From Candidatus Lindowbacteria bacterium RIFCSPLOWO2_12_FULL_62_27 (GTDB taxonomy: Bacteria > Lindowbacteria > 2-12-FULL-62-27): DNA of 64,000 nt. The notes beneath the pieces were generated by a model that was given only the letters and a program-made list of their open reading frames with translations, was not told the origin of the DNA and did no database searches. This document shows, in pieces, positions 15,807 through 23,434 of this stretch (its first letter is position 1; every line of letters begins with the position of its first letter). Location: assembly GCA_001784175.1 (NCBI GenBank), contig MFPR01000017.1, positions 124,001 to 188,000 on the forward strand, given 5' to 3'. Both the position numbers and the translations under genes were made by a program.

Positions 15807-16391
15807 ATGAATAGGCACCTGATGACCCTGCTGACCCTGAGCCTGCTGACACACACAACGGCGTGGGCGACGGAAAAAGACGCCGAACAATTACTGCAGG
15901 AATACACAAAAATACTCGGAGATGAAATTCGGGCAGTGACCAGGGGCGCCAAAGTCATCATCGACCCCGACAAGGGAATCGATGGATTGCCTTTCGGGTC
16001 AACAACGGATTCGGCCTACGAGCTATTGGGATATCCAACGGGCGTCGTGAAATTGGGTGAGACCAAAGTGGCCTTGATCTATGGGAAGGCGCATTCCTTG
16101 ATATTCAGAAAGAATAAGCTCGTCGCGGCCTATGGCACACCCCTATTGCTGAATACATCCTTACCCGGGATGGGGAGCAATCCTGAAATATCCATGGTGA
16201 TCGCGCCTGGGATTGAGTTGGGCATGGAGAAAGAAACGGTGGAAAAATTGTTGAATAAAAAGATAGTCGAGTCACCCCTGGGTTTTGATTTCAATTACGA
16301 AACGGAAAATTCCGACGTCACCATAAAATTTGTAAAATCTCAGGGAAGAATCCAGGTATTTTCCTACAGCATTACAAATTATGGAAAATAA
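15807..16391 (+). CDS. Secreted protein of unknown function
   Basis: 194 residues. AAGGAGG at 15791-15797 fixes the ATG. A signal peptide (about 1-20, LLTLSLLTHTTAWA) is followed by a helical segment and a repeated layout of GIDGLPFGSTTDSAYELLGYP and GIELGMEKETVEKLLNKKI. These two halves look alike (a 'G.L.G...e.v...lG' unit), as in SmpA/BamE-like repeats used in envelope proteins. Base composition is visibly richer in A/T than the neighbouring operon, hinting at a different origin or weaker expression. Function unknown. Confidence 0.7.
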   Translation: MNRHLMTLLTLSLLTHTTAWATEKDAEQLLQEYTKILGDEIRAVTRGAKVIIDPDKGIDGLPFGSTTDSAYELLGYPTGVVKLGETKVALIYGKAHSLIFRKNKLVAAYGTPLLLNTSLPGMGSNPEISMVIAPGIELGMEKETVEKLLNKKIVESPLGFDFNYETENSDVTIKFVKSQGRIQVFSYSITNYGK

Positions 16392-16436
16392 AAAAAGAAA
16401 GAATTTGGGAAATGGGTCGGTAAACAGGGGAAAACA

Positions 16437-16546
16437 TATTCCACGAACGGACGCGAACGATCACGAACAGACACTAAAAAACATTCTTCCTATGTAAAAA
16501 TGTTCGAGTTCGTTCGTGTTCCAAGTTCGTGTTCGTTCGTGGAACA
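16437..16546. repeat. Imperfect inverted repeat between convergent genes
   Basis: The arms 16437-16458 and 16525-16546 pair at 19 of 22 positions (core TTCCACGAACG / CGTTCGTGGAA) around a 66-base interior that has further CGAACG-rich units. It sits between the ends of the genes at 15807-16391 and 16602-18347. It could act as a bidirectional terminator or be a dispersed repeat element. Confidence 0.55.
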
Positions 16547-16601
16547 TGTTGAATGGTTTCTCCGCTGCCTGCGAACGCATTCGAGAAACAGGTACGGTGC
16601 T

Positions 16602-18347
16602 TTACTGCGCCAGCAGCCGGACCGCCTGCGCGACCACCTCGAAGGGGAGCCATGAATCGGAGCCTTCCAGATTGATGAAGGTCCTCGGCGATTTCGCCAG
16701 GGCCGCCGCAAGCGGGTCCCACGAAAGCGGGCCCTGGGTGCCGGAGTCCTTGGTCGAATAGAACCACAGGCTGCCCGCGTCTCCGCTGCGGCCGGCCCAC
16801 TCCAGCACGACGCGCACGCATTCCTCCAGCTCGCCAAAATCGATTTTCGCATCCTTGTTCTTGTCGAAGGACGTCAGGAGGTCGTGGTTCCGGTTGAGCC
16901 ATTTCCGGATCTCTTCGGCCGCACGGTTGCGCTTCGCGGCCTCGTGTTTGAGTTGATCGCCCAACTCCGCAAGCCGCTGCGGATCGCTCATGAGTTTCCC
17001 CAGATAGTCCGGCAGGCGCAGGCCCGCGTTCCGGGTCAGCTCATGCAGCGGCGGAAGAACGCCGACCAGGCCCGACACGAAGTCGGACGTGCTGGTTTTT
17101 CCGTCTGCGCGCTTGCCGCCTTCCCACACCGTCACCGAATCGATCTTCAGGTTCGAGATTGCCTTCACCTGCTCCGCCACCAGTTGCGGGAGCTGCTCGG
17201 TGATCATGAGGAGCGCCGCCAGCTCCGGGCTGCCGCCGCTGGCGCGCACGACTTCCCGCAGGCCCGTGGCCTTCCGCGTCAGGATCGCCATCAGTCCCTC
17301 GGCTTCGCCCTCCATCACGGACCGGATCCCGTCGGCCTCGCCCTTCTTTGTCCGCCGCGTCTGTTCGGCCTGCGCCTCAGCCAGAATCTCGATGCGTTTC
17401 TTTTCGATCTCCGTCGGCACGATCACGTTCGCGACCTGCGTCGCCTCCTCGCGCTTCGCGCGCTGCCGTTCCGCCGACTCTTCTGCAACGTATGACTCCC
17501 TCAACGCGTCGGCGGCCTTCACCTTCTCGGCCGCCGTCCCCAGACGCTCCGACTCGGCCTCCTTCTCGCGGCGATTCGCGTTGGACTGCGCGATCGTGAT
17601 CGCCGCCAGGTTCTCGCCCTGCACGGCCGCCGCGTGCGCGCTGGCGACCTGGATCCGCTGTTCCTTATTGGCCGTCGCCTTGCCGATCTCACCGTCGCGT
17701 TCCTGCTGCGCGACCTTGATCTTCGCCTCGTTGATCGCGCGCGCGGCCGCCTCCTTGCCGAGGGCCTCGATGTAGCCCGATTCGTCCGTGATGTCCTGGA
17801 CGTTGACGTTGATGAGGCGCAACCCGACTTTCTTGAGTTCAACCTCCACGCCCTTGGATATGTTGTCAATCAGCCGGTCGCGGTCCGCGTTGATCGCCTC
17901 GATCGGCATCGTCGCGATCACCACGCGCATCTGGCCGAAAATGATGTCCTTCGCGACCTCCTGGATCGTTTTCATGTCCAGACCCAGCAGCCGCTCCGCT
18001 GCGTTCTCCATGATGCCGGGCTCGGTCGAGATGCCGATCGTGAAGGTCGACGGCGTGTTGACGCGGATGTTTTGCTGGGACAAGGCGCCCCGCAGGTTGA
18101 TGTCGATCGGAATCGGCGTCAGGTCCAGATACTGGTAGTCCTGAATCACCGGCCACACAAAAGACGCGCCGCCGTGATAACACTTGGCGTGCAGGCCCCC
18201 GACGCCTCCCCCGCTGATCTTCCCATACACCACCAATATCTTGTCCGACGGGCAGCGCTTGTAGCGCGACGCAAAACTGATGAGGGTGACAAACAACGCC
18301 AGGATCCCGCCGCCGATCAAAAATAAATACGCGACTGAAAATTGCAT
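16602..18347 (-). CDS. Flotillin-family SPFH protein with EF-hand and GYF_2-like tail
   Basis: 581 residues; ATG 18347 follows AAGGAGGA. An N-terminal membrane segment (about 5-25), an SPFH domain (about 25-210) and a long Ala/Glu-rich coiled coil (about 210-370) match flotillins, which scaffold lipid microdomains. The final 100 residues are not standard: a loop DKNKDAKIDFGE (about 495-506) fits the EF-hand calcium-binding consensus, and a segment with WFYSTKDSGTQGPLSWDPL (about 528-548) and SWLPF resembles GYF_2 domains that bind proline-rich peptides. It lies 11 bases downstream of an NfeD-like partner gene, the usual flotillin operon. Confidence 0.88.
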   Translation of the reverse strand: MQFSVAYLFLIGGGILALFVTLISFASRYKRCPSDKILVVYGKISGGGVGGLHAKCYHGGASFVWPVIQDYQYLDLTPIPIDINLRGALSQQNIRVNTPSTFTIGISTEPGIMENAAERLLGLDMKTIQEVAKDIIFGQMRVVIATMPIEAINADRDRLIDNISKGVEVELKKVGLRLINVNVQDITDESGYIEALGKEAAARAINEAKIKVAQQERDGEIGKATANKEQRIQVASAHAAAVQGENLAAITIAQSNANRREKEAESERLGTAAEKVKAADALRESYVAEESAERQRAKREEATQVANVIVPTEIEKKRIEILAEAQAEQTRRTKKGEADGIRSVMEGEAEGLMAILTRKATGLREVVRASGGSPELAALLMITEQLPQLVAEQVKAISNLKIDSVTVWEGGKRADGKTSTSDFVSGLVGVLPPLHELTRNAGLRLPDYLGKLMSDPQRLAELGDQLKHEAAKRNRAAEEIRKWLNRNHDLLTSFDKNKDAKIDFGELEECVRVVLEWAGRSGDAGSLWFYSTKDSGTQGPLSWDPLAAALAKSPRTFINLEGSDSWLPFEVVAQAVRLLAQ

Positions 18348-18358
18348 GAGGTTCCTCC

Positions 18359-18934
18359 TTAGCCGAGCGGCTCGACCAGCAGCGTCTGCGGGTCGACCAG
18401 GTCCACGACGCGGACCTTTGCTTGATTTTCAATTCGTTGGCCGGCGTTCGTGAACGCCTGCACCACCGTGAGCCGGCCCTGCACCAAAATCTCGATCTGG
18501 CCGGGGCCCGCGCGGTTGGCCGGGATCGGCAGATACACGCTGCCGACTTTGCCGACCGCGTTCCGGTAATTGAGCGTGCCGCTGTCGCGCAGGCGGTGAA
18601 GGGATCGCATCACGGAAAAAACGAAAAAGAGAAAAACGCTCCCGACCAGCGCCGCCAGAATCACCGTGCCGTACAGCGGCAGCTTGTTCTCGATGGCAAT
18701 CACGCCGGTCCATCCAAAGCCCACAAAAAACGCAACCACCGTCCGGACCGACAGGATGTGCAGCCCGCCCGGATGGTCCGTCGGGCCCTCCATGTCGACG
18801 TCGCCGACCGTGGCGTCATGGTCAAGACCGAAGAGCATGAGAATGAGTTGTGCGACGAGGATGAGCGTGGAAAGAATCCCGATCGCGTAGAAGATTTGCA
18901 GTTCCGTCGACATCGCGCCCCACCAAGTTGCCAT
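18359..18934 (-). CDS. NfeD-like membrane protein, flotillin partner
   Basis: 191 residues from ATG 18934 (ATG 18913 is an alternative). Three to four hydrophobic segments (about 12-35, 64-84 and 90-112) precede a small C-terminal beta domain with GKVGSVYLPIPANRAGPGQIEI and VRVVDLVDPQTLLVEPL, the OB-like fold of NfeD/YuaF proteins. Such proteins accompany flotillins in membrane microdomains, and the flotillin gene follows 11 bases later. Promoter elements are visible upstream at 18978-19006. Confidence 0.8.
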   Translation of the reverse strand: MATWWGAMSTELQIFYAIGILSTLILVAQLILMLFGLDHDATVGDVDMEGPTDHPGGLHILSVRTVVAFFVGFGWTGVIAIENKLPLYGTVILAALVGSVFLFFVFSVMRSLHRLRDSGTLNYRNAVGKVGSVYLPIPANRAGPGQIEILVQGRLTVVQAFTNAGQRIENQAKVRVVDLVDPQTLLVEPLG

Positions 18935-18977
18935 TCGTGACCCCCGATCAGATTGCGGTTCTCACCCCGCTCGACTC

Positions 18978-19006
18978 CTTATATCTATATCCCCCCGCCG
19001 CGTCAA
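18978..19006 (-). promoter_or_regulatory. Promoter of the nfeD-flotillin operon
   Basis: On the minus strand TTGACG (19006-19001), a 17-base spacer and TATAAG (18983-18978). The TGA of the upstream DUF4139 gene is inside the -35. Leader length is about 37 bases. Confidence 0.6.
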
Positions 19007-20448
19007 AACCCGACTTTCGCGCGGAATACCACCTTCTCCGTCGCGCCCGCTTTGACGCCGGCGACAAATTCGTAGACCTGCGCCGACCGCCGGACCGGCT
19101 CGTGCGAATTCTTGAGCAGCTTGACCTCAGCCGCCGGCGGAAACCGCTCCACCACGCGCACCTCGACATCCGTGTCTTTTCGATTGGTGAGCTCGATCTC
19201 GAACTCCGATTCGATGATCTGCGGATGTTCCCGCCGCAGAATTTGATGGTCCGTCTGGCGGCGCTCCGCCACCACGTCGAACGACCGCCCCAGCCGCAGC
19301 CGCACCGGCTCGTTTTTGGGCGTGTGGTCCACGTTGTCCTCCCCGATGAACACCCACTGGCCGTCCGCGTCCTCCTTGTTCACCCGCACGCGCCCGGCGG
19401 GAAGCGGCGCTCCGAGATGCGACGTGTCGTCGTTTTGAAATTCGAGCGTCACGGTCACGTCCTGTTTCTGAGGGTCGGGCTGCGGGCCGGACCACCCCGA
19501 CCAGAGATCGTGCGGAGGCCGCTCCACCGACAGGATCTTTTTCACGGGAATGTCGCCGGCCGTGGTCAACTCCAGTTGCTTCGATGCCTGGTCCTTCAGC
19601 GTCGTCCGGCGCTGGAATGTGTAGAGATGATATTCGGAAAAGGATTTCTGCGAGGCGGGCGCCCGCTGCTCCTTGAACTCCTCGTCGGCCGCCACACGGG
19701 CATACAAGGGAGCCGGCGCCGCCGGCGCCTCCGCCCGTTGAACGTCGCCCGCCAGAAGCTTGAGCGCGGCGTTCTCGAACGTCGCGCCGCTCTGGTTGTC
19801 GATCGTCACCCACGCCGTCAGAATGTTCAGCCGCGTCTCCGCAGGATTCAACACCGCCACATAATCGCAGTGCCACGACATCCCCGCCGTCAAATACGTC
19901 ACCGCCGCGTCCCGCGGTCCTTCCCGGTCCGACTGCAGCCGCAACGTGAGCGTCGGGCGCGTCCGCAGGTCCGACGGAACCTCCGGCAGGACCACCCGCC
20001 CGGGAAACCCCAGATGAATCTGGTGGTCGATCAGATAAATCGGCCCCTGGTTGTTCGCCAGTAGCCGCGCCTTGACGATCCGCTCCCGCGGCTCGTTCTG
20101 CACGGTCTCGGCAACGCGCAACTCAACCTCCCGACCGACGTACTTGTCCAGCAGGCTCGCCGGCGACAGGAGGTCATACTCGAAATTCTGCTCCAGCACG
20201 CGCGCCCCCTCCGCGCGAAACGACACCGACGTCGGGTCCATCGCGGCCGGCACGCCCTCCAGCTCCAGCGTCGATTCGCCCACCGGCAGCGCGATGGTGC
20301 GTACCTCGTGAACGAGACCTAAATTCTCATTGTAAACCGTGACCGTCACGTCCTTCCGGTCCCCGTCCGCGCTCCGAGCGGTCGTCTCCGACGCTGCTGA
20401 CTCGCCGAGGAGGGCGGAGAACAATAATGCAAGCAGGAGCGGCTTCAC
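19003..20448 (-). CDS. Secreted DUF4139-domain protein
   Basis: 481 residues from a GTG at 20448 that overlaps the SDR stop (GTGA). A signal peptide (about 1-20, LLLALLFSALLGESAAS) precedes DVTVTVYNENLGLVHE, and the rest is beta-sandwich-like with LTAGMSWHCDYVAVL and ILTAWVTIDNQSGATFENAALKLLAGDV, the conserved core of DUF4139. The family has no established activity and is usually exported or mucoidy-associated. It is the last gene of an operon with an SDR, a glutamine-amidotransferase-fold hydrolase and a glutamine-synthetase-like ligase; the functional link is unclear. Confidence 0.82.
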   Translation of the reverse strand: MKPLLLALLFSALLGESAASETTARSADGDRKDVTVTVYNENLGLVHEVRTIALPVGESTLELEGVPAAMDPTSVSFRAEGARVLEQNFEYDLLSPASLLDKYVGREVELRVAETVQNEPRERIVKARLLANNQGPIYLIDHQIHLGFPGRVVLPEVPSDLRTRPTLTLRLQSDREGPRDAAVTYLTAGMSWHCDYVAVLNPAETRLNILTAWVTIDNQSGATFENAALKLLAGDVQRAEAPAAPAPLYARVAADEEFKEQRAPASQKSFSEYHLYTFQRRTTLKDQASKQLELTTAGDIPVKKILSVERPPHDLWSGWSGPQPDPQKQDVTVTLEFQNDDTSHLGAPLPAGRVRVNKEDADGQWVFIGEDNVDHTPKNEPVRLRLGRSFDVVAERRQTDHQILRREHPQIIESEFEIELTNRKDTDVEVRVVERFPPAAEVKLLKNSHEPVRRSAQVYEFVAGVKAGATEKVVFRAKVGF

Positions 20449-21218
20449 AGCGGCGTCACATACGCGGCCGTGATGCCGCCGTCTACCATGAGCGCCGAGC
20501 CCGTGATGAACGACGAATCGTCTGACGCCAGAAACAGCGCGGCCCCGGCCACCTCCCGCGGCTCGCCGAACCGGCCCATCGGGATATGGATCAGGCGGCG
20601 CCGGCGTTTCTCCTCGGTATCGAGAATTTTCATCAGAAGCTCGGTGCGAAGCGGCCCCGGGCAGATGGCGTTCACTCGGATGTTCTCCTTGGCGTGGACC
20701 ACCGCCAGCTCCCGCGTCAGCGATACGACCCCGCCTTTGCTCGCCGTGTACGCGACCTGCGGCGTCGCCGCGCCCATCATCGCCACAAACGACGCGGTGT
20801 TGATGATCGACCCGCCCCCGGCCCGCCGCAGCGCCGGAATGCCGTGCTTGCAGCCGAGATAAACGCTCTTGAGGTTGATCGCCATCGTCCGGTCCCACAC
20901 CGCCTCCTCCGTCCCGATCGCGTCGTCGTCTCCGCTCAGAAGCACACCCGCGTTGTTGAAGAGGATGTTCAAGCGCCCGAAGGCCTCCTCGGCGCGCGCG
21001 ATCATTTTCGCGCAGTCTTCGGCCTTCGAAACGTCCGCGCGCACGAATATCGCCTCCCCGCCCTGCGCGCGGATCTCCGAAACGGTTTGCTCCCCATCGG
21101 ATTCATTCAGGTCCACGGCCACGACCTTTGCGCCCTCGGCCGCAAAGACCAGTGCCGACGCCCGGCCGATCCCGCTCGCGGCCCCCGTGATCAGGGCCGA
21201 CTTGCCGTTGAGTCTCAT
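20445..21218 (-). CDS. Short-chain dehydrogenase/reductase
   Basis: 257 residues from ATG 21218. Classical SDR: cofactor motif TGAASGIGRA (about 11-20), acidic residue VAVDLNESDG at the end of strand 2 indicating NAD preference, NNAG, catalytic Ser in INTASFV, YTASKGG (Tyr-X3-Lys) and PGPLRT. It oxidises or reduces an unidentified alcohol/carbonyl. The start overlaps the stop of the hydrolase gene (ATGA), and its stop overlaps the DUF4139 start. In this operon it may process an aldehyde or alcohol from amine breakdown. Confidence 0.9.
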   Translation of the reverse strand: MRLNGKSALITGAASGIGRASALVFAAEGAKVVAVDLNESDGEQTVSEIRAQGGEAIFVRADVSKAEDCAKMIARAEEAFGRLNILFNNAGVLLSGDDDAIGTEEAVWDRTMAINLKSVYLGCKHGIPALRRAGGGSIINTASFVAMMGAATPQVAYTASKGGVVSLTRELAVVHAKENIRVNAICPGPLRTELLMKILDTEEKRRRRLIHIPMGRFGEPREVAGAALFLASDDSSFITGSALMVDGGITAAYVTPL

Positions 21219-21943
21219 GAGGAATGCCCCCTCCTCCCGGCGGACGCCGCCACGAACGAGTCGAACAATCGCTGCTGAATCGGGTCCTCCGCCGCCGTCA
21301 GCTCCGGATGCCACTGCACGCCGATCAGCCACGGATGATCCGCTGACGGCATCTCAACGGCTTCGATGGCGCCGTCCGGCGCGAAGGCCGAAACGCTTAG
21401 TCCCTCCGCCGCGCGCCGGATGCCCTGATGGTGCCACGACGCGACTTCTATTTTTTCCTGCCCGACAATCTCCGCCAGTCGCGTCCCCGCCCGCACACGG
21501 ATTTCATGCGGGATCGGCCGGCGCGGCGGCGCGCGGTGCGCGACCGCCTCGCCCAGCTCGTCCGGCAAATGCTCGATGAGCGTGCCGCCCAGCGCCACGT
21601 TCACCACCTGCGCGCCGCGGCAAATTCCAAAAATCGGCATTCGGATGGACACCGCGCTCCGCACAAGCGCCAGTTCCGTTTCGTCACGTTCCGCGTCGAC
21701 CATGTAGTTCTCCTCGTGGGCGTCGCCCCCGTACCGCGCCGGCTCGATGTCCCCGCCGCCGCTCAACATGAGCCCGTCGAGCCGCGCGACCAGCTCGTCC
21801 ACGCGCGTCTCACCGTGCGGCAGAAGCGCCGCCATGCCGCCGGCCCGGCGGACCGCTTCGACATAGCCGGCGTACAGCGCGTATTTGTTGTCCGCGTCCC
21901 GCCCGTACGTTGTGATGCCGATGAGGGGGCGCGCCGTCGTCAA
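21215..21943 (-). CDS. Peptidase C26 / gamma-glutamyl-GABA hydrolase family protein
   Basis: 242 residues from TTG 21943, nine bases after the ligase gene. A class-I glutamine-amidotransferase fold with LMLSGGGDIEP, nucleophile Cys in FGICRGAQ and His/Glu in GVQWHPEL. The family includes PuuD, which releases GABA or related products from gamma-glutamyl intermediates. Its neighbour is a glutamine-synthetase-type ligase that could make such intermediates. Substrate not determined; no ribosome binding site is apparent ahead of the TTG. Confidence 0.85.
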   Translation of the reverse strand: MTTARPLIGITTYGRDADNKYALYAGYVEAVRRAGGMAALLPHGETRVDELVARLDGLMLSGGGDIEPARYGGDAHEENYMVDAERDETELALVRSAVSIRMPIFGICRGAQVVNVALGGTLIEHLPDELGEAVAHRAPPRRPIPHEIRVRAGTRLAEIVGQEKIEVASWHHQGIRRAAEGLSVSAFAPDGAIEAVEMPSADHPWLIGVQWHPELTAAEDPIQQRLFDSFVAASAGRRGHSS

Positions 21944-21951
21944 CGGAAAGT

Positions 21952-23334
21952 TCAGATCCGCTCAAAGTATCGCTTCCGCTCCCAGTCGGTCACCGCCCGA
22001 TCGTAGGCGTCCTGTTCCGTGCGGAAGAAATGAAGGTAATGCTCCACGACGTCGGCGCCGAACGCTTTTCGCGCGAACTGGCTCGCCTCGAAAAGGTCCG
22101 TGGCCTCTCGCAGACTTTTCGGTACATGCGGGATTTTCGTCGCGCCGTACGCGTCCCCCTCAAACATCGCCGGCGGCTCCGTCCGGCGCGCGATCCCGTC
22201 CAGACCCGATGCCAGCGCCGCGGCGTACGTCAGATAGGGATTGCAGTCGGCGCCGGGAATGCGGCATTCGATCCGCAGGCTGTCTCCGTCCCGGCCGACC
22301 ACTCGAAACCCCGCCGTCCGGTTGTCGTAACTCCACGCCAGCCGCGTCGGCGCCCACGAGGCCGCCTGATAGCGCTTGTAGGCATTGACGGTCGAAGCGT
22401 AAAACACCATCATCTCCGGCGCGTGCGCCATCCAGCCGCCCAGAAACCACCGGAACGCGTCCGATCCCTGCACCGGCCCGAGGCTCCGATGGCCGACGAA
22501 CGCGTTCCTGCGGCCCTTCCACAAACTCAAATGTACATGGCAACTCGACCCGGCCTGGGCCGACGACCATTTCGACATGAACGTCACACTGATCCCCTGC
22601 GATTCGGCCACTTCCTTCAAACACTGCTTGAACACAACATGCCGGTCGGCCATCGTCAGAATGTCGGCGTATCGGATGTTCAACTCGTGCTGCCCCAGCC
22701 CCCACTCGCCTTTGGAGTTTTCGACCGGAATCCCCGACCGCCGCAGATGCCGCCGCGCCGCGCCATTGAACGATTCCTCCCGCGTGCCCTGCAGCACGTG
22801 GTAGTCCTCCAGATACCAGCCGGCCGGCTCAAGCGTTGCGTAGCCTTTTGCGGCAGCGTCGCGGTAGGAATTTTGAAAGAGATAATATTCGAGTTCGGAA
22901 GCAGCCATGGCCGTGTATCCCATCGACGCCGCACGCGCGACCTGCCGCTTGAGCATCGACCGCGGCGCGACCGCGACCGGCGCGTGACGCCGATCGTCCT
23001 CCACGTCGCAAATCACAAACGCCGTCCGGTCCTGCCAGCTCGCCCGTCGCAGGGTCGACAGGTCGGGCACGAGATGAACGTCGCCGTACCCCTTTGACCA
23101 GTTCGCAAACCGGTACCCGGGCACCGGATCCATTTCCATGTCGACCGTCAAGAGATAATCGCAGGCGTGCGTCCCGCCGCGAGCGCCCTCGGAAAGGAAA
23201 AAATCCGCATCCAGTCGCTTGCCCATGAACCGGCCGTACAGATCGGTAAACGCCAGCACGACGGTATCGACCGCGCCCTTCCGCGTCAGCGCCTTCAGGT
23301 CATTCAGGCTCAACACTCCCTCAGTCTTCGTCAC
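21952..23334 (-). CDS. Glutamine-synthetase-family ligase (gamma-glutamylpolyamine synthetase-like)
   Basis: 460 residues from GTG 23334, preceded by GGGAGCGAGG. The beta-grasp N-domain (DLYGRFMGKRLDADFFL) and catalytic domain with ASELEYYLF, GLGQHELNIRYAD, GSSCHVHLS and NAYKRYQA are those of the GlnA3/PuuA subfamily, which joins glutamate to amines rather than ammonia. With the PuuD-like hydrolase and the SDR it forms a plausible amine-catabolism unit, though the oxidase PuuB and dehydrogenase PuuC are missing locally. The exact amine is unknown. Divergent from the cyclase gene. Confidence 0.88.
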   Translation of the reverse strand: MTKTEGVLSLNDLKALTRKGAVDTVVLAFTDLYGRFMGKRLDADFFLSEGARGGTHACDYLLTVDMEMDPVPGYRFANWSKGYGDVHLVPDLSTLRRASWQDRTAFVICDVEDDRRHAPVAVAPRSMLKRQVARAASMGYTAMAASELEYYLFQNSYRDAAAKGYATLEPAGWYLEDYHVLQGTREESFNGAARRHLRRSGIPVENSKGEWGLGQHELNIRYADILTMADRHVVFKQCLKEVAESQGISVTFMSKWSSAQAGSSCHVHLSLWKGRRNAFVGHRSLGPVQGSDAFRWFLGGWMAHAPEMMVFYASTVNAYKRYQAASWAPTRLAWSYDNRTAGFRVVGRDGDSLRIECRIPGADCNPYLTYAAALASGLDGIARRTEPPAMFEGDAYGATKIPHVPKSLREATDLFEASQFARKAFGADVVEHYLHFFRTEQDAYDRAVTDWERKRYFERI

Positions 23335-23397
23335 GAGGCCCTCGCTCCCTGCCACGCATGCCCAAAACGTTATCATCCCGACAGCCCCATGAACAGC

Positions 23398-23427
23398 TTG
23401 TCCGCGTCTCTCCGGATATGGCACAGT
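23398..23427 (+). promoter_or_regulatory. Possible leaderless promoter of the cyclase gene
   Basis: TTGTCC (23398-23403), an 18-base spacer and CACAGT (23422-23427) end seven bases before the ATG at 23435. The -10 is weak, but the spacing repeats the pattern seen at mutS, cca and ppx. Confidence 0.3.
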
Positions 23428-23434
23428 CGCGGTC

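Noticed and set aside
14432-15973. A 513-codon minus-strand frame opposite the HtrA-type protease
   Set aside because: Asp/Gly/Arg-rich with no domain motifs, no ribosome binding site; the plus-strand gene has an intact catalytic triad.
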